This document shows, in pieces, positions 48,151 to 59,323 of a stretch of 64,000 nucleotides of DNA; position 1 is the stretch's first letter, and each line of letters starts with the position of its first letter. This DNA is from Xestospongia bergquistia (taxonomy: Eukaryota; Porifera; Demospongiae; Haplosclerida; Petrosiidae). Position numbers and translations under genes: made by a program. Below the pieces are notes generated by a model, which did no database searches, had not been told where the DNA came from, and worked only from the letters and a program-made list of their open reading frames with translations. The DNA lies in the NCBI GenBank assembly GCA_963965975.1, contig CAWYPL010000005.1, forward strand, positions 34,101-98,100, read 5' to 3'.

Positions 48151-51100
48151 TCATGGCTGCACAGGTGTGGCATGGGATGTTGCAGGCATTGGTGCTGGGG
48201 CATTCTTTTGAACAGCTGGCATGGCAGGAACAGCTGGAGCCTGTCTCATCTGGGTTGCCAGTGTTGTGGGTGCAGCAGATGTGGGTTGCATGCATGGTGC
48301 AGGTGGGGGTGATGCAGGTTGTGCCACTAAGAAGCAGTGTCTTGTCAGAGCCTGTGGTGTGGCAGTTGTGCCACTCAGGACAGTGTCAGCTGCTTTGACA
48401 CTGCATTCACAGAGGTGTCTCCATGTGCAGCAGTATGTGGAACAATTGCTAGTGCATACTTGATAGCTGTTCTTTGGTAGGATGCATATCACAGTAGCAG
48501 GAACCCAAATCTTTTGGAGGGTGTCATATGTTGCAACTGGTTGACCAGCATACAGTGGCACAAGTGTTTTGCTGTGTTTGTCAGCCTGTGATTTAGCAGC
48601 TTCAGAGCATGTGTCAATCTGCTCACAGACTTGTGGGGCTGATGGGTCACTGTTGCATGTCTTAGTCAGAATGGTTGTTTTGAGTCGGCATTGGTACAAC
48701 AGCTCTGCTGGAGATGGAAGCTTGGTGTCAATGGGTGTAGCTCAGAGTGCTAGTAAGGCAAGATGTGGATCAGCACTGCTGTATTTGGCTTGGTGGAGTG
48801 CATGTTTGACAGACTTGATGCATGCCTCAGCAAATCCATTAGATTGTGGGTAATGCAGACTTGAGGTTTCATGTGATATGCCCCAAGATATACAGAAGTC
48901 AGTGAACTGGGCACTCGCATATTGTGGGCCATTGTTGGAGGGAAGGACTTTGGGGATACCATGCTCTGAAAACATCTCTTTCAGCAGCAAGATGACCTTG
49001 TTGGTGTTGCTCTGGCCAGGTGAAAGGCATTGAACTAAGATCATCTTTGAGTAGAAGTCACCCCCTACCAGGTGGTCAATTCCTTCTAGCATGAAGATAT
49101 CTGTGGCACACATCTGCCATGGGCATGATGGTGTAGGTGTGAGGGTGCTGCAGCATTCTGGCTCTGGAAGTGGGTGCAGGCTTCACACTGGTTAACTACT
49201 TCTTTGATGGCCTTGTTGATGCCAGGGCAGAAGAAACTTCCATGCACAAGCAACTGTGACTTTGTTATTCCCTGATGGAATTGATGCAGTTGATGTAGGA
49301 CTCTCTCCCTTTTGGCAGGGGGAATGATGAGTGCTTCACCTTGCAGGACTAGACTGTCCTTGACAGTGAGGGTTTCTCTGTGGTGCCAGTATGGATGGAG
49401 GGGATGAGGGACCTCCTTGATGTCCTCGGGCCAGCCAGTAACGATGAGGTTGGCAAGAGATTTCATTTCTGGGTCATTGATGAAGGCTTGCTGGAAAGCT
49501 TCTTTGTGGTCTGGCATTATGTGGGCATGATGGATAGCAATATCCAATGCCAGGTCAGGGCCTGGCTGGGGACTGAATCAAGAGAGTGTGTCTGGTATGA
49601 CCATTTCTTTACCTGGGCAGTAACGGATTGTGAAGTCGTATCCCTGTAGGTGTAACATCATGCATTATAGCCATGCAGGAGTGTCTGCTAGGTTCTTTCT
49701 GGAGATGGATTCAAGAGGCTTGTGGTCTGATTCAATCATGAAGGACTGTCCATAGACATAAGTGTGGAATCTCTCTGCTCCAAAGACAGCGCTAGCATCT
49801 CTCTCTATGTTTGCATGTCAGCATTTGGTTTGGTGAGGGCCTTGCTGGCAAAGGCTATGGGTGTGCCATTTTGCAGGAGTGCTGCACCAAGGCCTATCTG
49901 TGAGGCATCAACCTGTATTGTCACTGGAAGTGATGGGTCAAAGTACCTGAGGGTGGTGTCACTGATGACAACTTCCTTGATCTGCTCAAAAGCAGTGTCA
50001 TAGGTGCAGTTCCATATGAAGTCTGTGTCCTTCTTGAGCAGCTCTCACAGGGGGACAGTCAAGGTGGACAGACTAGGGATGAAGGGACTTAGGTATGTGA
50101 CTAGACCTAAGAATTCTTGGAGTTCTGTGATGTTTGTGGGTGCTGGCAAGGTGTGTACAGCATCGACCTTTCCTGGGTCTGCTTCAACACCATTGGCTTC
50201 ATAGAGGCAGCCAAAGAAATTGATGGCTTGGGCCTTCATATGTGTTTTCTGTGGATTGAACACCAAGTTGTATTTGCAGGCAATATGCATAAGGTCTCAT
50301 AGGTGGGCATCATGTTCCACCTCAGTGCGGCCATGTACAGTGATGTGATCTGCCATTCCAATACATCCTTGGCACTCTTCAAGGATCTGATCCATTTTCT
50401 TCTGGAAGATGTCTTGGGAACAGACCAGGCAAAAGGGAAGTCACAGGAAATGGTATCTTCTGAAAGGACTGTTGAAAGTCATAAGCAGGCTGGAGTCCTG
50501 GTCGAGGATGATTGACCAGTATCCATGGTGGGCATCTAACTTAGTGAAGAAATGAGAGTGTGCAAACTCATGAGCAACTTCCTCCACAGTGGGCATCTTG
50601 TGGTGATTGCAGCAGATGGCCTTGTTGAGGTCATGGGGATCCAAGCACAGACATAGCTCACCATTTGCCTTCTGCACATAGGTAATGGAGGATACCCAGT
50701 CTGTTGGTTCATCTACACAGGTGATCACGCCTAGGCATTCCATCTTGTTCAGGTGCTCCTTGACCTTTGGACATAAGGCAATGGGGCATTTCCTGGGGGC
50801 ATGTATCACAGGATGTGCATCATGATGGAGTCAGATCTTGTATTTGCTGGGGAACCTGCCAATGCCCTTGAACTGATCTGGGAACTCCTTTATCAAGTCA
50901 TCAGTGGACCTGATGGACTTGGCTGCTTCAGGGGCTGTAGCAAGGTTGGTTGTGGCCACTGTAGTGGAAACAGGTGCAGGATGTGTGCCAGGTTGCCTGA
51001 CCATGATGGCACAGTTCATCTTCACAACTGCCAGTTTATCACTTGAGGGTAGACCCAGGATGGCAGGACCAGGGGTGTCTGCAACATACCAATACAAGTT

Positions 51101-51310
51101 TATCTTGCAGGGTCAAGTGCCAGGTCAGTCTGGGTGCCAAGTGATGGGCCCACAGAGTGCACCATATAGAGGTATATGGGATACATTGTAGGTGGTGTGT
51201 CTGGTACTGACATGATCAAGGCCAGTGGGCAGGCCAGCTGGGCTGATCTGATCTGGGTAAAGGCCTGGAAACACACAGAGGGGTAACACATTGCCTCCAG
51301 CTCTGGTATC
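48151..51310 (-). pseudogene. Gypsy pol: protease, RT, RNase H, integrase
   Basis: Protease: KVDTRAGGNVLPL near 51310 (an altered DTGA active site). RT: VSSITYVQKANGELCLCLDP, LPFGLVCSQDIFQKKMDQIL and GMADHITVHG, where the second catalytic aspartate of motif C (normally ADD) is His. RNase H: QVDASQIGLGAALLQ near 49920. Integrase: an H2C2 zinc module (VNQCEACTHFQ, about 49190), core GGDFYSKMILVQCL, SNNGPQYASAQF (the second catalytic Asp lost to Asn) and YPQSNGFAEACIKSVKHAL. Stops occur near 50300, 50043, 49755 and 49115. The tail (48699-48151) ends in a Pro/Ala-rich stretch. Confidence 0.85.
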
Positions 51311-51364
51311 GACCTTGACACAGAGTAAGGCTGTCCTTTTTCTGCTGGCACTTGCAGGCAGCTG

Positions 51365-51564
51365 NNNNNNNNNNNNNNNNNNNNNNNNNNNNNNNNNNNN
51401 NNNNNNNNNNNNNNNNNNNNNNNNNNNNNNNNNNNNNNNNNNNNNNNNNNNNNNNNNNNNNNNNNNNNNNNNNNNNNNNNNNNNNNNNNNNNNNNNNNNN
51501 NNNNNNNNNNNNNNNNNNNNNNNNNNNNNNNNNNNNNNNNNNNNNNNNNNNNNNNNNNNNNNNN
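51365..51564. other. Assembly gap (200 N)
   Basis: A fixed-size gap joining Gypsy pol to the interior of helentron copy B. Confidence 0.99.
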
Positions 51565-52304
51565 CAGTGTGTGAAGAAGAAGATGTTTGTACATAACTGC
51601 ATCAGCCAAATGATACATACTTTCATATTATGTGGCAGGCAAAATTGATGTGTGGTGGATATCTCATGTATAATCTATACTGTTGTATATCATAAGATAT
51701 AAAAATTATCTGTGTAGTATCTGACTGCTGTATAGGGAAAGGGCAATATAGTGATAAAGGAGTTCCTTACATGTCATTGCTTTGTATAGAACATAATTCG
51801 ATACATTTATATATGATATGATTAGACAGTTATACATACATATGTATTTAGATATGTAAGTAATGTTTTTAGAATAAACCTTTTAAAGTTAACAACATTG
51901 TGAGATATATTATCAAAATGAGATAATTTACATGTGATACAAGTAATGCACATCGTACCACATGATAGTTGATTGTTGAAATATGAAAAACTGCTCCATA
52001 TGATACTCATGTAGTATTATACAGCATGACACATGATGATCATGTACAATGATAGATATTTATTGTTTCAGAACTCTGCTTTCACACAAGATACACATCA
52101 AATATGTTGACAAAAATTTCAGATTACTGCCACCAGATGTATAGTCTAGATACAAAAATATGTGATATTATACAACATGCCACATAAAACTCATAAGTTG
52201 CAAAACTACACATATGCAATATGAATATAATGTGATGTTTTATATCACAGCCAAATAAATTGCATGATAACTATACAAATTTCTCAGAAATGATCTCTTT
52301 GTAG
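51565..52304 (+). other. AT-rich spacer of copy B
   Basis: Collinear with 34480-35221 of copy A. No gene seen. Confidence 0.5.
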
Positions 52305-52406
52305 ATATCAGTAGATACCCATGTATAGATACAGAACTATGGAATCAGTGCTTTGCACTGCCATGTGAATGTGTATCTATGAGCACTGTCATGAAAGCAG
52401 GAAAAG
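52305..52406 (+). pseudogene. Small upstream exon of the replicase gene (copy B)
   Basis: 102 nt with the same acceptor and GTAAGT donor as in A and L; phase-1 borders. A few point changes break the frame in this copy. Confidence 0.55.
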
Positions 52407-52705
52407 GTAAGTTGCAACACTTCAAAAATCTCATGCAGGGTCATGAAATTTGTACAATGATATGCATTCACAGAGTATACCACAATGATAAATCATGAAT
52501 TTTGATGCATTTCATATGTATAATTGCAGGTAAATTTTGTCAAAAGATATCACAGCAGAAATGCAAAACATAAAATATAACTGACAACAACAAGAGCAAT
52601 GAACACATGCCCAAAAAAGGACAAAGATAAGATATATGCAAAAGGAACTAAATACGTACATGTAGAAAATATTATCAAGTATGCAATATATTGTACCCAT
52701 TGCAG

Positions 52706-54240
52706 GACAGAAACGATGTCATCCCAATGACGATAAACATGAGTTTGCAGTCACAAAGAAGAGACTGGCTTACACAGGAGACACAAAGAATCTAAGAAGT
52801 ATGGATGTGTTTGCACATGCTGTCATATAGATAATTTGCCAAAGTATAAGTGTGTAATATTCCTAACAGAACTATAATTTTGACATTCCTGCTGTTTGCT
52901 TTAGCAAAAAGACATAGAGAAATTAGACAGAAGGAATTCATATGCAAACCATGTCATAAATAATTGAAAGATGGCAAATACAGCAGCAATGTCCAAAATT
53001 GTGATTATTCTGATTTGTTTGGGTCAATTGTAAACCATGAACAATGTAGTCAAGACAATATACATGACAGTAGAACTCATAATGAAAACAATGTCACATG
53101 TGATTTACCCTCACTGTATATGACCCAGACTACTATATTGACAAATTGCTGCCTGTGTACATGTTGTCATAAAACTGACATACCAAGATCACAGTGTATC
53201 ATCTTCAAAGCATCAAAGTACAACTTTGACAATGCTATTGTTCAAGAAGCATTATCTAACAGATTCTCAATTCCTACATCCCAGAAATACATTTGCAAGA
53301 AATGTGACAAATATCTGTTAGTAGAAAAAATGCCAATAAATAGCGTTGCATCACAGATGAGATCAATATCTAACAAACAACAACAAAAATGTATCCACTG
53401 TCATAGTGTACCTACAGACAACTTCCAAACTTTTGACAAGACAAAATATGGAGAAAATACACTTGTCAATAACATGACAGTAAATGATGAACAAAACATC
53501 ATATGTAACAAATGTTACAATGCAATTCTCAGAGAATCTCTTGTGACATGTCTGACATGTGATTAAACAATGAAAAAGATGTTCACATTGAACTTTGATA
53601 TGGACAAATACTCCTCACTGGAAAACACAACATAAGAAATGCTGAAATCAAACAGAACAACCCATTACATATGCAAGACCTGCCACATACAACTCCAACC
53701 AAAATGTACATGTGTGTGTTGCAACAGAGCTGTGCAGAAAGATATATGTAAAATATACAACAAAGCAGGCTATGACTTCAGAAGTTTTGTTGTATCACAA
53801 TGCTTAGGACATGTATCACATCATGCAAACAATGAAGACCAATATATATGTACATCATGTGATAAAAGATTACAAGAAACAAGTAATGAAAACCCAGTTT
53901 TACCATATTATGGAAAGTATCCACATGCAGTAGCAGGAGCAACTTCCTGAAAGCACTGAATAAAAGACCTGAATATGTGTGCACATGCTGTCATCATATG
54001 TTGTTTCATAAAACTGTGCAACTGTTTCACACTACACAGTATGATATGAGTGATGAGACAGTAAAACAATGTTTATCACATTGATATATAATGAAATTGC
54101 ACAGGCACACATCTCAGGTAAATGATGAAATGAGAACACATGAATGGCCACAATTTGTGCAAGATGTTGTGGAACATGATGACATAGATATTATGGATGA
54201 GTACATTTGTATATGCTGCAAAAACAGCTTACAACAAAAA
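52706..54240 (+). pseudogene. Cysteine-module N-terminal region of the replicase (copy B)
   Basis: Large exon after a CCATTGCAG acceptor. Its start keeps an Arg codon CGA (52714-52716) in GQKRCHPN that is TGA in copies A and L. Cys modules: KYGCVCTCCHIDNLP-like start (frameshifted near 52795), CLCTCCHKTDIPRSQC, YICKKCDKYLL, CIHCHSVP, IICNKCYNAIL, YICKTCHIQL, YICTSCDKRLQ, YVCTCCHHMLF. Stops at 53563-53566 and 53948 and others. Confidence 0.72.
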
Positions 54241-54790
54241 AAGAACAAAAATGCCTGACCAGGCATGTGCAAATGGTCTGCAGTTACATGACATCCCACA
54301 GGATTTACAAAATGTAATGCCATTGGAGAGAAGAGTGATTTCTCCATGAATTCCATTCATAACAATACTCATCATGAGATGATATGGTGGCCATTACAAA
54401 GTAAATGGTCCACCTGTCAATGTTACAGCAACACTAGATCAAATTATAGACATATTGCCTTGCATGCCCAGTAACTTGCAACTACATCCCATTAAACTAA
54501 AACATAAACTTGTACAAAAGTCACTACATGTATGAAATGATCCATAGAGATCATGTCATTAGTGCTATTACATGGTTGAAAGAACACATTTCCCATTATG
54601 CAGACATACAACTTTATGAACACTGGTACAATGACATTGCTGCTAAAGAACTGTCAGTCCAGATTGATGAAAATGATAGTCATATCACAATGACTGATGA
54701 TGACATTTTTGACCAGCCACTGCAAAAGGAAATACTACCACAGACAAAGTAAACACAAAAGACAATGAACAATTATGCACCAAACAAAGA
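54180..54790 (+). pseudogene. DUF6570-like segment of the replicase (copy B)
   Basis: MDEYICICCKNSL, VMPLERRVIS, GGHYKVNGPPVN and ILPCMPSNLQL in changing frames, followed by the MYEMIHRDHVISAITWLKEH region (54510-54752). Confidence 0.6.
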
Positions 54791-54802
54791 GAATCTGCAA
54801 AT

Positions 54803-56394
54803 GTGGAGAGCATGAGCACTGAAAGTGATGATGAAGATACGGAACTAGTTGAAGAGCAAGCTGCAGTCAACTGCAGGCAAGAATTAACAGGCGACCCTTT
54901 ACCTAGTGTTTTACAATTTGAAAACTTGGAAAACCAAATATATCAATGTGCACCTGGGGAAAATAACATACCCAAATATATGTTATTAGACAATGACTTT
55001 GAAGTCCTAGCCTTTCCAGACCTTTTCCCATATGGTGGTGGTGGCTACCATAATTTACATATGAAAGTAAAGCTGCCAATCAGGAAATACTCCAACAATA
55101 TTTATTAAATGTAGATGGTAGATTCGCTCAAAATATTGAATATTTATTTTGTACACAATATATAGCAGACATCAAGCAAATAGAGAGTGATGCTACTTTG
55201 GCCATCATGTTAATATCAAGGAAGAACTCTTCAAGGGCACAAGATCACAGCTGGACAGTTACAAAATCCAGCAGTACTAGAGCAGCTTGTCAGAAATGAA
55301 CAGGCTTATAAATTTCTGAAAAATGTAAGAGGATCACCTGTTCATTGGCAGGATCAGTTATATGATGTATTAGCAATGCACCAAAAGTTAGGAATCCCCA
55401 CATGGTTCCTAACATTATCTGCTGCTGATTTACACTGGCCTGAAATGATTCAAGCAGTAGCTGTACAGTTTGGGAGGAAATTATCACAAAAAGATGTATT
55501 AAAAATGAGCATTGCAGACAGAAGCAGATACTTGTGCCAAAACCCAATAACTGGTATGTGAATGTTTCAACACAGAATTGAGGCATTCTTCTCTGAATAT
55601 TTACTCAGTGATGCACACCCACTAGGCTGTATCAGAGATTATGTGATAAAAATGGAGTTTCAGATGAGAGGATCATCTCATGCCCACTGCTTACTGTGGG
55701 TAAAGGATGCCCAAAAATTGACAAAGATCCAGATGATGTTGTTTGTACTTTCATTGACAAATACATAACAGCAGTTATACCTCCAATAGCACATGAAAAT
55801 GAACATGATATGAAACTCATGGAAAACCTACAAAAACATACATATTCTGACTACTGGTGCAGAAACAAATCATGTTGTTTTGATTTTCCAAAACCCCCTT
55901 CAACAAAAACCTTAATATCTAGACCACCTATTGATGATCATGATGAAATTATACAAAATGCAAAATTAGTACTACAGACTGTGCAAAACACACTCACAAC
56001 AGTAGACATACACAATATCTCTACACAACACTTACTGCAAGACATCAATGTGGATATTGTGACATATATAGATGTGTTGAAGATTTCAAAAAAAGGGCCA
56101 AATGTCATTTTGCAGTGAAACCCACAAGATATTTTTATAAATGCATGCAATCATAACATTTTATCTTTATGGGGAGGAAATGTGGTCCTCCGATATGTCA
56201 TAAATGAAATTGCAACAGTGAAATATGTCTGCAACTATATGACTAAAGGTGACAAAGGAATGGGTGAAACACTGAAAAGAGTGGCAAAAGAGTGTCGAAA
56301 TGATAGTATTTGGACACAGATGAATAAAATTAAGAAAAAATTCCTGGGAAAGCAAGTATTGGGAGCACCAGAATCAGCAATGTGAGTGTTGTCA
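54803..56394 (+). pseudogene. HUH Rep (Helitron_like_N) domain of copy B
   Basis: FPDLFPYGGGG at about 55015; MRGSSHAHCLLWV with the HUH histidines at 55679 and 55685; two-tyrosine motif KYVCNYMTKGDKG with tyrosines at 56224 and 56236. Stops at 55559 and 56383 and a frameshift near 55710 break it. The catalytic residues themselves are all kept. Confidence 0.82.
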
Positions 56395-58615
56395 ATGTGG
56401 CTGATGAAGAAAAGCAAGAAAGTTGTACCAGTGACAACAAGTATGAAAGATGAATGTGTGAGTCTACCACAACCACAGTCACAACTAGCACAATTACATG
56501 ATGATGATGAAGATGTATTTGCAACAAGCTTAATTGACAGATATGGTGCTAGGCCAGTTTCTTTACAAAACATGTGCCTAGCAACATTTGCAGTTACATA
56601 TGATGTAATTCAGTCTGCAACAAAGAAAGAAGATACTGATGGTGGCAATGATGAAGAAGAAGAAATGCAGAACACAAAAATGATAACTCTCTGACAATGA
56701 TGAAATTGCAAAAGGGATTGGGTGTCATCAGGAAGAGAAAACAAGAAGCAATATTACATACAAGAAGGTACAAAATTCATACAGAACCAGAAAAATATTA
56801 TCATGCAAAGCTACTCTGTATTATCCATGGCATAATGAAGATGACATCATATCACCATTTACAACTTATCATGAGTCATACATCAATAAGCAAGATATAA
56901 TACACCAGAATGCAGAAAAATTCAATGAAGATTGTGTGGCATTTGATGTGGACCTGGAAGATTTGGAAAACAATATACCACAATCTGCGTGGGAGATGGT
57001 TGCTCCAAATATAGGACAGGATGACACAATAACACATTTGCAAGGTTTCTCCACATTACAGAATGAGGAAACAGAAAAAGAAGATACAATAGATACAGTG
57101 TGTGATAACAACACCAGAAACAAAAGAGATAAATTGTCAATGTTGTATGCAAAAGCAGCTAAAAGACAAGATATGAATTTTCAGGGATATTGCAAATATG
57201 TATGCACCTTGAACAAAGAGCAAAGTCATATAGTAATGTACAATAGAGCATGGTGGAAGAGCTACATAAATGCACAAAGACATGGAGAAAAGCAAGAAGG
57301 ATACAGAATTTTTCTGAGTGGTCCTGGGGGACAGGGAAAAGTCACATTGTACATCTCATACAAAGAGATATGTCTAATTTTTTCAAACACACAATAAAAC
57401 CTGATGATGATCAACCAATCGTCCTCATAACTGCCCCAACAGGATCAGCAGCATTTCGAATTGGTGGATCTACAATTCATTCTGCATTTCTATTACATGA
57501 TAATTTGAAATCAAAACCTAGTTGGGAGAAGAGAACTCAGATGCAATTGAAATTAGAGCACATGATGTTGTCAATAACTGATGAAATCAGCATGGTAGGA
57601 TTTAAGCAATTCCAGTCAATGAATCAGACCATGTGTACATTAAAAGGTACAACTGATGGCAACTGGAAAGATATATGTGTACTTGCAGTAGGTGATTTAT
57701 ATCAACTGTCTCCTGTTGGTCAATGCCCAATATATATATCCCCACAGATTGTGCATACACTGAATGATATTGGTCCTAATGGATGGGAGAAGATGCAGTT
57801 ACATGAACTGACACAAAATATGAGACAAAAAGATATGAAATTCGTAAAGTGTCTGAACAAAATACACACAACTGTACCACTTGAAGGTTCAGAAGAAGAT
57901 AGAGTGTTACAAAATCATGAATTAAAACTTCATCCAAATCATGAAAACTATCCACATGATGCAATGCATGTATATGCACAAAATGTACACTATGATGCAT
58001 GGAATGAAAAGAGACTCAAATTGCTGCCAGGAAAAGAATTCACAAATATAGCAACAGACAGTAAAAAAGATGACTGCACTGAACTTGCAAATGTTACAAT
58101 GCCTACCAATCCACGTGAAACAGGTAATCTGCAAAAAGTTTTAACTATAAAGATTAATGCAAGAGTAATGACCACAACGAATATTGATGTAGCTGATGGG
58201 TTAACAAATGGTGCAATGGGTACAGTAACAAATGTGATAATTGACCAGACAACAGGAAAGCTGAGTGTAATATTAGTAGCTTTTGATAGTGAACACGTTG
58301 GACAAGAAACAAGGCACACAAGTGTATATAATAGTATACATCAAAATGCTGTTCCAATACATTGCACACAGGCAACATTTACTATTGATAAAAAAGCCTC
58401 ATTTCAAGCAACTAGGACTCAGTTTCCATTAACATTTGCTTGGGCTGTCACAATACACAAATGTCAAGGACTCACACTGTCTGAAATTGTAATAGTTATG
58501 ACACCTGCAAAAGGCAAGTTCAGACCTGGAGAAGCATATGTAGCCTTCAGTAGAGTGAGAACACTTCAAAAATTACACATAATCAACTACACACAAAATC
58601 AAATATGTGTGTCAG
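56395..58615 (+). pseudogene. PIF1-like helicase of copy B (long open part from 57250)
   Basis: Acidic linker at 56395-57130, then helicase. The Walker A loop at 57319-57341 has lost one base in its G run compared with copy A, which splits the frame into 56936-57397 and 57250-59238. Beyond that the frame is intact through ITAPTGSAAFRIGG, SITDEISMVG, AVGDLYQLSPVGQCP, AWAVTIHKCQGLTL and [16 protein letters not shown]. These correspond to motifs II, III, V and VI of PIF1/RecD helicases, which unwind the donor strand in Helitron transposition. Confidence 0.85.
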
Positions 58616-59323
58616 AACATGTAGAAAAAGAGATGAAAAGGCTAAGGAAAAACATCTTGCCACAAATGCCATCATATCTATTACATGATATTCCAGGAGG
58701 TGTCAAATTACTGCATATAAATATTAGAAATTTCAACAGGAAAATAGAAGATATGAAAAATGATCACATGTTTCAAGATGCAAACATAATATCATTGAAT
58801 GAAACTCATTTAGGACATAGTGACACACTGACTCCTGATATGATGGGTATAAATACAGATATGTTGATAGTTTGTTGTGACTGCAATAACAGGGGAGGTG
58901 GGGTTGCTCTGATTGTAAACACAAATCTACATCCCAAACAGATCAGAATGAATACAATTTTGGAAATTGTTGTTGTAGATATAAGTCAACCAATTCATAT
59001 GATTGTGATATCAGTTTACAGGCCACCATCAACACCAGTTGATATCTTTATGAATCTTATGTTAGAGATTATTGCACAATTTCAGCATGTACCAACATGT
59101 ATCATAGGTGACTTCAATGAAGATGTATCAATTACATCAAATACGTGCTGTTGTACAATCTTTAGATCACAAGGTTTTCAACAAATGGTAAATAAACCAA
59201 CACATGATAGTGGAACAATAATAGACCATGTTTATTAGTCACAAACAGTACATACAATGCAGACAGATGTCACAGACTGCTATCACAGTGATCATGATTG
59301 CATTCTATGTTGAATAACGATGT
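58616..59323 (+). pseudogene. Endonuclease domain of copy B, fused to the helicase
   Basis: The same uninterrupted frame as the helicase continues into VKLLHINIRNFNRKIEDM, IISLNETHLGHSD, GGGVALIVN, ISVYRPPSTPVD and CIIGDFNEDV, direct evidence of a Rep-helicase-endonuclease fusion. A TAG at 59236-59238 ends it about 25 residues early; the missing SDHDCILC motif follows in frame. Confidence 0.85.

Larger units (their letters stand above)
47695..51364 (-). mobile_element. Ty3/Gypsy LTR retrotransposon, decayed, 5' end lost at gap
   Basis: Minus-strand order from the gap: protease, reverse transcriptase, RNase H, integrase, C-terminal tail, polypurine tract, LTR. The 3' LTR is complete (47695-47995); the 5' LTR and gag are not visible. 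Several stops and frame changes. On the far side of the gap the sequence is copy B of the helentron, so whether the element inserted into B or the gap is a false join cannot be told. Confidence 0.85.

Noticed and set aside
48042-48853. Plus-strand frames opposite Gypsy pol
   Set aside because: Antisense shadows of the integrase and tail on the minus strand.
51100-51648. Open frames across the second N gap
   Set aside because: They join Gypsy pol to helentron DNA through unknown bases; only the protease end is real.
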